A DNA stretch of 15,206 bases, from assembly GCA_937890845.1 (NCBI GenBank), contig CALADR010000271.1, forward strand, positions 1-15,206. Direction: 5' to 3'. The stretch's first letter is position 1, and every line of letters begins with the position of its first letter. Positions 1 through 6,201 of the stretch are shown piece after piece. This DNA comes from an uncultured Bacteroidales bacterium (GTDB taxonomy: Bacteria > Bacteroidota > Bacteroidia > Bacteroidales > UBA932). The translations under genes were made by a program, and so were the position numbers. Below the pieces are notes generated by a model. The model had not been told where the DNA came from and did no database searches. It was given only the letters and a program-made list of their open reading frames with translations.

Positions 1-1512
1 TGTGTCGATGAATGCCATCTGTGACCTTTCGTAGTCATACTTGTCATGCATGTAGTGGATGATGTTGATGGCTTCGTTGTATACTCTTGCTACTTGATGG
101 AGTACCTTTGTATAGTTTTTCATTACTTCATCAAAGTCAAGAACATCGCTCTTGAGAGGTTCGATTCCTTCAACCATAAGCGTACCTGTGTTTTCGCAGC
201 GTCCGCCGTTGATTGCCAGCAGCAGTGCCTTTGCAAGGTTTGCGCGTGCCCCGAAGAACTGGATTGCCTTTCCTATTGCCTGGTATGATACGCAGCATGC
301 GATGCCGTAGTCGTCACAGTTACGTACATTACGCATAAGGTCGTCATTTTCATACTGTACAGAACTTGTATCGACAGATACTTTGGCACAGAACTCCTTG
401 AATCCTTCAGGAAGTTCAGGACTCCAGAGGACTGTCATATTAGGTTCCGGAGCAGGTCCGAGGTTATAAAGTGTCTGGAGGAATCTGAATGATGTCTTGG
501 TTACTTTTACTTTTCCATCATTGAAGCGGCCTCCGAGGGATTCTGTAACCCATGTAGGGTCTCCTGCAAAGATGTCGTTGTATGACTGCATCCTCAGGTG
601 TCTTACCATGCGGAGTTTCATTACGAACTGGTCAATAAGCTCCTGTGCGAAAGACTCATCTATGATATTGTGGTCAAGGTCATACTGGATGAAGATGTCA
701 AGGAATGAGGATACATTACCCAATGACATTGCAGCTCCGTCCTGCTCCTTTACAGATGCGAGGTATGCCATATAGACCCACTGTACAGCCTCCTGTGCGT
801 TGTAAGCTGGTCTTCCGAGTTCAAGTCCGTAATATTCTCCGAGAACCTTTATCTCTCCAAGTGCACGGATCTGCTCTGCAACTTCTTCACGGAGTCTGAT
901 TCTTTCTTCTGTCATCGGACCGGTAAGGTTTTTCAGGTCCTCTTTCTTTGCCTCTATGAGTCTGTCGGCTCCGTAGAGTGCCAGTCTTCTGTAGTCGCCG
1001 ATGATACGCCCTCTGGAGTAGTTGTCAGGAAGTCCTGTCAGGAAGCCCAATGATCTGAACTTCAGAATTTCCTCAGTATATACGTCGAATACACCGTCAT
1101 TGTGAGTCTTGCGGTAGTGTGTGAAGATTTCCTTTACTTTAGGGTCTATCTCAGCACCGTTTTCGCGGCATGCTTTTTCTGTCACGCGGTAGCCTCCGAA
1201 AGGCTTGATGGCCCTTTTGAGAAGTTCATCTGTCTGAAGTCCTACTATAAGTTCAGACTCTTTGTCTATGTAACCTGCTTTATGGGATGTGATTGTAGAT
1301 ATGGTGCAAGCGTCTATTGCACGGACGCCGTTATTGTTCCTTTCTTCTTCGAGTGCCTTAAGGCATTCTTTCCATAGTTTTTCCGTGCGGTCTGACGGAC
1401 CTTTAAGAAATGATGCATCACCTGTGTAAGGAGTGATGTTTCTATAAACAAAGTCCGAAACATCGATTTTTTGGCTCCACTGGCCGTCTGTGAATTTGTT
1501 TTTTATCTCCAT
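1..1512 (-). CDS. pflB: Pyruvate formate-lyase (formate C-acetyltransferase), N-terminal part
   Basis: Glycyl-radical enzyme that cleaves pyruvate with CoA to acetyl-CoA and formate in anaerobic central metabolism, in the cytoplasm. I translated the reverse strand from the ATG at 1512-1510; it is open for 504 codons to the left edge, so the C-terminus is missing. The family usually has about 750 residues, so roughly two thirds is present. The catalytic cysteine pair is visible in YGIACCVS at Cys406-Cys407 (Cys418-Cys419 in E. coli), followed by the conserved FFGARANLAK and NIIHYMHDKY segments. The glycyl-radical loop near the C-terminus lies outside the window, so activity cannot be fully judged. 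An activating enzyme (pflA) would be expected further downstream, also outside. A good Bacteroidetes promoter lies 28 bases upstream. The family assignment is very sure. Confidence 0.96.
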   Translation of the reverse strand, partial: MEIKNKFTDGQWSQKIDVSDFVYRNITPYTGDASFLKGPSDRTEKLWKECLKALEEERNNNGVRAIDACTISTITSHKAGYIDKESELIVGLQTDELLKRAIKPFGGYRVTEKACRENGAEIDPKVKEIFTHYRKTHNDGVFDVYTEEILKFRSLGFLTGLPDNYSRGRIIGDYRRLALYGADRLIEAKKEDLKNLTGPMTEERIRLREEVAEQIRALGEIKVLGEYYGLELGRPAYNAQEAVQWVYMAYLASVKEQDGAAMSLGNVSSFLDIFIQYDLDHNIIDESFAQELIDQFVMKLRMVRHLRMQSYNDIFAGDPTWVTESLGGRFNDGKVKVTKTSFRFLQTLYNLGPAPEPNMTVLWSPELPEGFKEFCAKVSVDTSSVQYENDDLMRNVRNCDDYGIACCVSYQAIGKAIQFFGARANLAKALLLAINGGRCENTGTLMVEGIEPLKSDVLDFDEVMKNYTKVLHQVARVYNEAINIIHYMHDKYDYERSQMAFIDT

Positions 1513-1539
1513 AAAAATATGAATATATAGTTGAAGCCG

Positions 1540-1570
1540 CAAATATAGTTCTAAATTTTACTTATTCAAA
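1540..1570 (-). promoter_or_regulatory. Bacteroidetes-type promoter of pflB
   Basis: On the minus strand, TTTG (1570-1567) is followed after exactly 19 bases by TATATTTG (1547-1540). This matches the Bacteroidetes consensus TTTG-N19-21-TAnnTTTG at every defined position. Transcription would start roughly 8 bases further on, giving a leader of about 20 bases before the pflB ATG at 1512. Confidence 0.75.
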
Positions 1571-1610
1571 ACTGTTTGACTTACTTTTTCTAACCGACTT
1601 ATCAACATTT

Positions 1611-1620
1611 GAACATGTTC
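1611..1620. promoter_or_regulatory. Perfect 10-bp palindrome between direct repeats, possible operator
   Basis: GAACATGTTC is a perfect palindrome in the divergent pflB / glycosyltransferase intergenic region, about 40 bases upstream of the pflB -33 box. It sits between two near-identical direct repeats, CGACTTATCAA (1595-1605) and CGACTTGTCAA (1632-1642), whose starts are 37 bases apart. This arrangement resembles a regulator-binding region for an anaerobic gene. I cannot name the regulator, and the assignment is inference from symmetry and position only. Confidence 0.3.
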
Positions 1621-1713
1621 TTAAAATCGGACGACTTGTCAAAATGGACATATTTATTTTCCTAAAGTTTAATCGCAATTGAAAATCGCAGGTAGTGCAA
1701 ATAAGCGGCATAG

Positions 1714-1743
1714 TTTGTGTGTTTTTATAACTCTTCAAATTTG
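1714..1743 (+). promoter_or_regulatory. Possible promoter of the glycosyltransferase operon
   Basis: TTTG (1714-1717), an 18-base spacer and CAAATTTG (1736-1743) resemble the Bacteroidetes promoter, with one mismatch in the -7 box and a spacer one base short. If used, the transcript would begin only about 8 bases before the ATG at 1758. Confidence 0.35.
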
Positions 1744-1757
1744 TCCTGAAATATAAT

Positions 1758-2504
1758 ATGATGGAAAAGAGTGTAAATAATACATCAAAATACCGGTTTA
1801 CTATAATAGTACCGATTTATAATGAAATAGAAAATATACCTGATTTGGGACAAAGGCTCATGAAGTTCCTTCCTGACTGCAGAGTTCCGGCTTGTGTGCT
1901 TTTTGTAGATGACGGATCAGATGACGGAAGCGCTATGGAACTGAAGCGTCTTTGTTCAGTTGTTGAAGATTTTTTCTATATCAGTTTTGAGCGGAATGCA
2001 GGCTTGAGTGCTGCTCTGAAAGCCGGCATTGACTATGCGGAATCAGAATATGTAGGATATATGGACGCCGATCTGCAGACTGCTCCGGAAGATTTCAACC
2101 TTTTGCTTGAAGATATAGCGGAATATAGCATGGTTACAGGAATACGGGCGAATCGCAAGGATACGGGTTTTAAAAAGATACAGTCAAAGGTTGCAAATTC
2201 TTTTAGAAGAATGATGACAAATGACGGGGCGGCTGATACAGGGTGTCCGTTAAAGGTTCTTCATACAGATTGTGCAAAACGTATTCCTTTATTCAAGGGA
2301 ATGCACCGTTTTCTGCCTGCTCTTGTACTTCTTCAGGACGGAGGAACTTACAAGCAGATTCCTGTCCGTCATTTTCCGCGAGTTGCCGGCAAGTCAAAAT
2401 TTCATTTGTGGAACAGGTTATGGGGGCCATTTGCCGATTGTTTTGCTTACAGGTGGATGAAACCCCGTTATATAAACTATAAAGTCAGGGAGTCTGATTT
2501 ATAA
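1758..2504 (+). CDS. Family 2 glycosyltransferase, DPM1-like (polyprenyl-phosphate sugar synthase)
   Basis: Predicted cytoplasmic-face enzyme that moves a sugar from a nucleotide sugar to a lipid-phosphate carrier such as undecaprenyl phosphate. The 248 residues form one GT-A domain. FTIIVPIYNE is at 14-23, the VDDGS nucleotide-binding motif has Asp51-Asp52, and the metal-binding DXD is Asp103-Ala-Asp105 in MDADLQ. No transmembrane helices follow the domain, unlike ArnC or GtrB, so it is closest in layout to soluble DPM1-type enzymes. Two ATG codons stand in tandem at 1758 and 1761, and either may start translation. The next gene starts 17 bases after the stop, and the third begins 6 bases after the second, so the three are almost certainly one operon. 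The transferred sugar and the acceptor are unknown; the family is sure, the role in lipid-linked sugar supply is inferred from the neighbours. Confidence 0.9.
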   Translation: MMEKSVNNTSKYRFTIIVPIYNEIENIPDLGQRLMKFLPDCRVPACVLFVDDGSDDGSAMELKRLCSVVEDFFYISFERNAGLSAALKAGIDYAESEYVGYMDADLQTAPEDFNLLLEDIAEYSMVTGIRANRKDTGFKKIQSKVANSFRRMMTNDGAADTGCPLKVLHTDCAKRIPLFKGMHRFLPALVLLQDGGTYKQIPVRHFPRVAGKSKFHLWNRLWGPFADCFAYRWMKPRYINYKVRESDL

Positions 2505-2521
2505 TCCTGTATGTTTTTATT

Positions 2522-3181
2522 ATGGGTGAAAATGTATTTGTTTATGCTGTAGGGTTTATTGCGCAGTTTTTCTTTTCGGCAAGGACGATTTTCCAGTGGA
2601 TAAAGTCGGAAAAGGCAAAACAGGTGGTGTCACCTTTAGCATATTGGGTATTAAGTGTGATAGGAGCGTATCTCCTATGTTTTTACGGATGGCTGAGGGA
2701 TGACTTTTCTATAATACTTGGTCAGTTTCTTTCCTGTTACATATATCTGTGGAATCTGAATTCAAAAGGGGTATGGCAGAAATTCGGACCTGTACTGAAA
2801 ACAGTACTTATAGTCGTTCCTGTGGCAGCACTTGTATTTATGCTGAAAGACCTGGATGCATTCGTTACATCATTTTTCAGAAACGAAGAGGTGCCGTTTT
2901 GGCTAGTCCTTTTTGGTTCTGCAGGTCAGATAATTTTTACGCTTCGCTTTGTTTATCAATGGGTTTACTCGGTGAGAAGGCACGAGTCTTTCTTGCCTGT
3001 AGGATTTTGGATAATAAGCCTTATAGGTTCAGGAACCATTATTGCGTACGGACTTTTCAGGCATGATCCGGTTCTTATTCTCGGGCAGTCATTTGGTTTT
3101 GTAGCGTACTGCCGTAATCTTACTATAGGATTCAGGGCCCGTAAATCCATGTCTTCTAACTTTATTCCGACCAATAAATAA
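2522..3181 (+). CDS. Membrane protein with two tandem LAB_N (lipid A biosynthesis N-terminal) domains
   Basis: Integral inner-membrane protein of 219 residues with about six to seven hydrophobic helices. It is an internal duplication: residues 11-88 and 132-209 match at a constant offset of 121, pairing Gln15/Gln136, Arg21/Arg142, Gln25-Trp26/Gln146-Trp147, Pro38/Pro159, Trp42/Trp163, Gly48/Gly169 and Gly67-Gln68/Gly188-Gln189. Each half looks like the LAB_N domain, which as I recall it belongs with the three-helix PQ-loop/SWEET-like fold. LAB_N is best known fused to the N-terminus of some lipid-A-disaccharide synthases, but no LpxB catalytic domain is present, so a label of lipid-A-disaccharide synthase would mislead. 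It lies between a lipid-linked-sugar synthase and a periplasmic glycosyltransferase, the position of the ArnE/ArnF flippase in the arn system. A flippase or sugar-lipid carrier role is inference. Confidence 0.85.
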   Translation: MGENVFVYAVGFIAQFFFSARTIFQWIKSEKAKQVVSPLAYWVLSVIGAYLLCFYGWLRDDFSIILGQFLSCYIYLWNLNSKGVWQKFGPVLKTVLIVVPVAALVFMLKDLDAFVTSFFRNEEVPFWLVLFGSAGQIIFTLRFVYQWVYSVRRHESFLPVGFWIISLIGSGTIIAYGLFRHDPVLILGQSFGFVAYCRNLTIGFRARKSMSSNFIPTNK

Positions 3182-3187
3182 AGCATT

Positions 3188-4837
3188 ATGAAACAACTGC
3201 TAAAGTCTCATCCGGCCTTTGCTGCATCATTGATTATGCTTGCAGCCCTGACTCCGCTTATGATATTGAGAGACTTCACGCCTGCCAACGAACTTCGTTA
3301 TCTTAGCATTGCCGATGAGGCAATCAGGGACGGCCATGTATTTGCATTTACAAACCAAGGGGAAGCTTATGCAGACAAACCTCCGCTTTACTTCTGGTTA
3401 ATAATGGCTATGAGACTTGTATTTGGAGGGCATAGCATATTCGCGCTGTCTCTCTTGTCTTTTATTCCGGCCTTGGTTATAATCGGAGTGATGGACAAGT
3501 GGGTGGTTCAGGAGTCGTCACGCCATAGTTTGATTTCTGCTTTTTCTGAAAGGTTTGCATCCGCCCTTATGCTTGGTACATCTGCTCTCTTTATAGGTAC
3601 TGCCGTATTTTTACGTATGGATATACTCATGTGTATGTTCATTGTACTGGCCATGTATTCTTTCTATAGGATGTATGTGAATTCCGGAAACTGGAAACTT
3701 CACAGTTACCTGCTTCCTTTGTATATATTCCTTGCTCTTTTTACTAAAGGTCCTGTAGGGTTGCTTCTTCCACCTCTTGCCATCCTTGTTTTTCTATTAT
3801 CGGAAGGTAAGTTGAGGGATACATTTAAATATCTGGGATGGAAAACCTGGGGGATAATAGCCGGTTTGTGTGCTGTTTGGTTTACTGGTGTGTGGATTGA
3901 TGGAGGAACTTCCTACCTCGAAAACCTGCTTTTCCATCAGACAGTTGACAGAGCTGTAAATGCATTTCACCATAAAGAACCTTTCTGGTATTATTTTATG
4001 GTAATATGGTATATCATTGCTCCGTATTCGCTGTTGCTTATTTTCGGTCTGGCAGCATCGTTTTTGACAAAAGGCTATCGCAACGTATCGGCCAGATTGT
4101 ATGCTTCCGTTGTCATTACTGCTTTTGTGATGATGTCATCTTTCAGTTCGAAACTTGCCATATATCTTCTCCCGATTTTTCCTTTTCTTGTATATTTGTT
4201 TTCCGTACAGTCGGGAAGGTTTGAAAAAAGCTGGTGGATAAAGATCTTGCTGGCAATACCGTCTCTGATATTTGTGCTTGCTGGTTTATTGGCTGTGGCT
4301 GCACTGTCCTTATATGGGAAAGTACCTCAGTTGGCAGCGCTTATGGAAAGCTATTGTTTTGTATTGTCTCCATTCACATACATTGCGATCTCCTTTCTCA
4401 TACTTGGAGGATGTTTTTCCCTATGGTTCATTTTCAGAGGCAATGATTGGAGCAGACCTGTGATTTCCATTGCAGTATCAATGCTTGCATGCGTTTTCGC
4501 AGCATCTCCTATGGTTCCTGAAGCCAATGATTTTATCGGCTATGCCAATCTGTGCAAGGCGGCAGGTCAGATGGCTTCTGAGTCAGGGACAGAATGCAGG
4601 TTTGTCACATTATTTGTATCCCGTTCTGAAAATATGGACGTTTATCTTGGGGAGGATATTGTCAGCTACGGCAGGGATCCTGGTGAATATCTCTCTTCTG
4701 ATATAGGAGACCATATACTAATGGTCAAGACATCTCATATTGCTGAAAATCAGGAATTGGTCAGCAGACTGCATGAGCTGCCGTATAGACAGGTGGGAGA
4801 TTACAGATGCTACTATGTAAAGTCTGGAAGCAATTGA
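3188..4837 (+). CDS. Family 39 glycosyltransferase, ArnT/PMT type
   Basis: Multi-spanning GT-C membrane enzyme of 549 residues that would take a sugar from a polyprenyl-phosphate donor on the periplasmic side and attach it to an envelope acceptor. After an N-terminal helix comes the first outer loop with NELRYLSIADEA (residues 34-45), then the hallmark DKPPLYFWL, which corresponds to the donor-binding Lys-Pro region of ArnT. About ten further hydrophobic helices follow up to roughly residue 445, then a soluble C-terminal domain of about 100 residues. The usual acidic pair of the first loop reads Asn-Glu (34-35) here; I cannot tell from this sequence alone whether that matters. It starts 6 bases after the preceding gene. 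Lipid A, another glycolipid, or protein O-glycosylation are all possible acceptors; the sequence does not decide. Confidence 0.87.
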   Translation: MKQLLKSHPAFAASLIMLAALTPLMILRDFTPANELRYLSIADEAIRDGHVFAFTNQGEAYADKPPLYFWLIMAMRLVFGGHSIFALSLLSFIPALVIIGVMDKWVVQESSRHSLISAFSERFASALMLGTSALFIGTAVFLRMDILMCMFIVLAMYSFYRMYVNSGNWKLHSYLLPLYIFLALFTKGPVGLLLPPLAILVFLLSEGKLRDTFKYLGWKTWGIIAGLCAVWFTGVWIDGGTSYLENLLFHQTVDRAVNAFHHKEPFWYYFMVIWYIIAPYSLLLIFGLAASFLTKGYRNVSARLYASVVITAFVMMSSFSSKLAIYLLPIFPFLVYLFSVQSGRFEKSWWIKILLAIPSLIFVLAGLLAVAALSLYGKVPQLAALMESYCFVLSPFTYIAISFLILGGCFSLWFIFRGNDWSRPVISIAVSMLACVFAASPMVPEANDFIGYANLCKAAGQMASESGTECRFVTLFVSRSENMDVYLGEDIVSYGRDPGEYLSSDIGDHILMVKTSHIAENQELVSRLHELPYRQVGDYRCYYVKSGSN

Positions 4838-4861
4838 CGCGAATATTGATTCCATATTAAG

Positions 4862-4919
4862 GAAGCTGTCCGAAAATTTCCTGTTTTATGCTCAATTACA
4901 GCAAATTCAGGACAGCTTC
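4862..4919. repeat. 58-base imperfect palindrome between convergent genes
   Basis: The outer arms GAAGCTGTCC (4862-4871) and GGACAGCTTC (4910-4919) are perfect 10-bp inverted repeats. Inside them AATTT (4875-4879) pairs with AAATT (4903-4907), and CTGT (4881-4884) pairs with ACAG (4898-4901), leaving a 13-base loop. In all 19 pairs form with small internal mismatches. It lies between the 3' ends of the glycosyltransferase operon and ssb. Neither side has a T-run, so it is not a classical intrinsic terminator. It could be a transcript-end structure or a MITE-like/REP-like element; I see no clear target-site duplication. Confidence 0.6.
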
Positions 4920-4957
4920 ACATATCATATTGTTATGACGGATACGACCAGGAAGTT

Positions 4958-5302
4958 TTATTCTTTAGGAGGAATATAATTCTTGTCTGCTGGCTCTACT
5001 TTATAAGCTATCACTTCATAGCTTGTTTTTTCTGTGCCGTCGTTTCCTGTATATTTGGATGTCCTTAATCTTCCGCACACATAAAGCGGAGCACCTTTAG
5101 TTATTACGGAGAAGTCAGGCATTCCCTTTCCGCTCCAGGCTACTATGTTGTGCCAAGTGGTTTCCACTATTCCTTCATTATCTTTGCCTTTGTAAATGAA
5201 ATTTGTAGCAAGAGAAAAGCGTGCTACTTTATTTTCTCCTACATCTGAGATGCGTACATTACCTACGTTTCCCCTCAATTCGATTCTGTTCAACTGTTCC
5301 AT
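4958..5302 (-). CDS. ssb: Single-stranded DNA-binding protein, short form
   Basis: OB-fold protein that coats single-stranded DNA in replication, repair and recombination. I chose the ATG at 5302, giving 114 residues beginning MEQLNRIELRGNVG, because the canonical SSB N-terminus starts exactly there. The open frame extends to 5398 but the extra 32 residues look unlike SSB. Recognisable SSB segments include VARFSLATN, the TTWHNIVAW strand and the YVCGRLRTSKY region. The C-terminus ends NYIPPKE, without the flexible linker and acidic DDxPF tip that recruit partner proteins. It is therefore probably a secondary or accessory SSB rather than the main replication SSB, though I cannot see the rest of the genome. 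A weak -7-like box (TTACTTTG) lies at 5373-5366. The family assignment is sure. Confidence 0.92.
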   Translation of the reverse strand: MEQLNRIELRGNVGNVRISDVGENKVARFSLATNFIYKGKDNEGIVETTWHNIVAWSGKGMPDFSVITKGAPLYVCGRLRTSKYTGNDGTEKTSYEVIAYKVEPADKNYIPPKE

Positions 5303-5637
5303 AATTGTGATTTTAATGTACTGTTCAGACCTGTTGTTTATGAGCGCTCCTGTTGAGGTCTTGTGCAAAGTAAAGTAAATTTTCCGTGAGTAGGACACTC
5401 TTGCAAATCGGCCATGTATGCTTTTTCTGTTTCTTTATGTTTTTTCTTTTTCTTGGCCTTGCTTAGAAAATCCTTCTGCATGTAGAGATTTGAATTAAAT
5501 GTATGGCAAAAGTGCAGACAAACCGGAAATTATTTTAAAAAAGAGAAAAATTTCATTGATTGTTTTCTTTTTCACCACATTGTTTTTTGTTTGAGACATG
5601 AAATGCCCAAATTAGTGACACTAAAAACTTTTCATAT

Positions 5638-6093
5638 ATGAATGACTTGAATCATTGGCAAAGCGTAATTGCAGACGGGGATAATGTTGATGCAGTTTAT
5701 AAGATGCTTCCACCAGCAGGAATGAAACAGGGATCCTGTCTTGAATGCGGTGATCCTATATTGTATGGCAGACAAGACAAGAAATTCTGCTGTGAATCCT
5801 GTAAGAACAAGTACAACAACAGGAAGACCAGAAGCAGCAAAATATCAAAGGTGAGAGTCCTGCACGCGTTAGAGAAAAACTATGATATACTGAGGAGACT
5901 GCTCAGGCATAAGGTTAACAGTATTGATGTGACAGACCTTCGTCATTTGGGCTTTGATTTCGACCATGTAACATCTTATCACAAGTACAGGAGGTCAACG
6001 GAGTTATGGTGTTATGATATAAAGATTATGGTTTCTGGCAGCAGAGTCAAGTCGATAGACCAGGTGTCTTGTCTGCCTGATGGTACAGAATAG
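5638..6093 (+). CDS. Small zinc-ribbon protein of a Bacteroidetes family, function unknown
   Basis: Predicted soluble protein of 151 residues. Cys34-x2-Cys37 in CLECG and Cys51-x3-Cys55 in KKFCCESCKNKYNNR form a likely four-cysteine zinc site; Cys52 is an extra cysteine where related proteins, as I remember them, usually have Ser or Asp. A basic stretch (residues 56-72) follows, then a helical region with RRLLRHK and a C-terminal aromatic part (YHKYRR, LWCYDIKIM). Related proteins I recall begin only a few residues before the first Cys pair, so the 30-residue N-terminal extension may be untranslated and the ATG at 5722 (Met29) is an alternative start. It is divergent from ssb and transcribed ahead of the peptidase gene, with no obvious operon. 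Nucleic-acid binding is plausible from the zinc site and basic patch but unproven. Confidence 0.72.
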   Translation: MNDLNHWQSVIADGDNVDAVYKMLPPAGMKQGSCLECGDPILYGRQDKKFCCESCKNKYNNRKTRSSKISKVRVLHALEKNYDILRRLLRHKVNSIDVTDLRHLGFDFDHVTSYHKYRRSTELWCYDIKIMVSGSRVKSIDQVSCLPDGTE

Positions 6094-6114
6094 ATTCTAT
6101 CCATGCTTCCAAGT

Positions 6115-6134
6115 AAAAAATCACCGGATTTTAT
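6115..6134 (+). terminator. Weak hairpin after the zinc-ribbon gene
   Basis: AAAATC (6117-6122) and GATTTT (6127-6132) form a 6-bp stem with a 4-base ACCG loop 24 bases after the stop codon. The stem is short and AT-rich, so it is at best a weak terminator. Confidence 0.25.
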
Positions 6135-6170
6135 CATTTGCATTTTATGTGTCTTTTCGGATGTTATTTA

Positions 6171-6178
6171 TATCTTTG
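6171..6178 (+). promoter_or_regulatory. -7 box of the M3 peptidase promoter
   Basis: TATCTTTG matches the Bacteroidetes -7 element TAnnTTTG exactly and lies 23 bases before the ATG at 6202. The -33 position is poor: TATG at 6146-6149, 21 bases upstream, is the closest to TTTG. Confidence 0.5.
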
Positions 6179-6201
6179 TGAGATGAACAATATTATTAGT
6201 T

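Noticed and set aside
46..1377. Several plus-strand open frames across 46-1377
   Set aside because: They are antisense to pflB, whose reverse-strand frame is continuous and carries the conserved active-site and GARANLAK segments.
5303..5398. N-terminal extension of SSB to an ATG at 5398
   Set aside because: The extra 32 residues are unlike SSB and the canonical SSB N-terminus begins exactly at the Met at 5302.
5590..5620. Promoter for the zinc-ribbon gene (TTTG at 5590-5593, then TAGTGACA 19 bases later)
   Set aside because: The -7 box keeps only the leading TA of TAnnTTTG, so it is no better than chance in a T-rich region.
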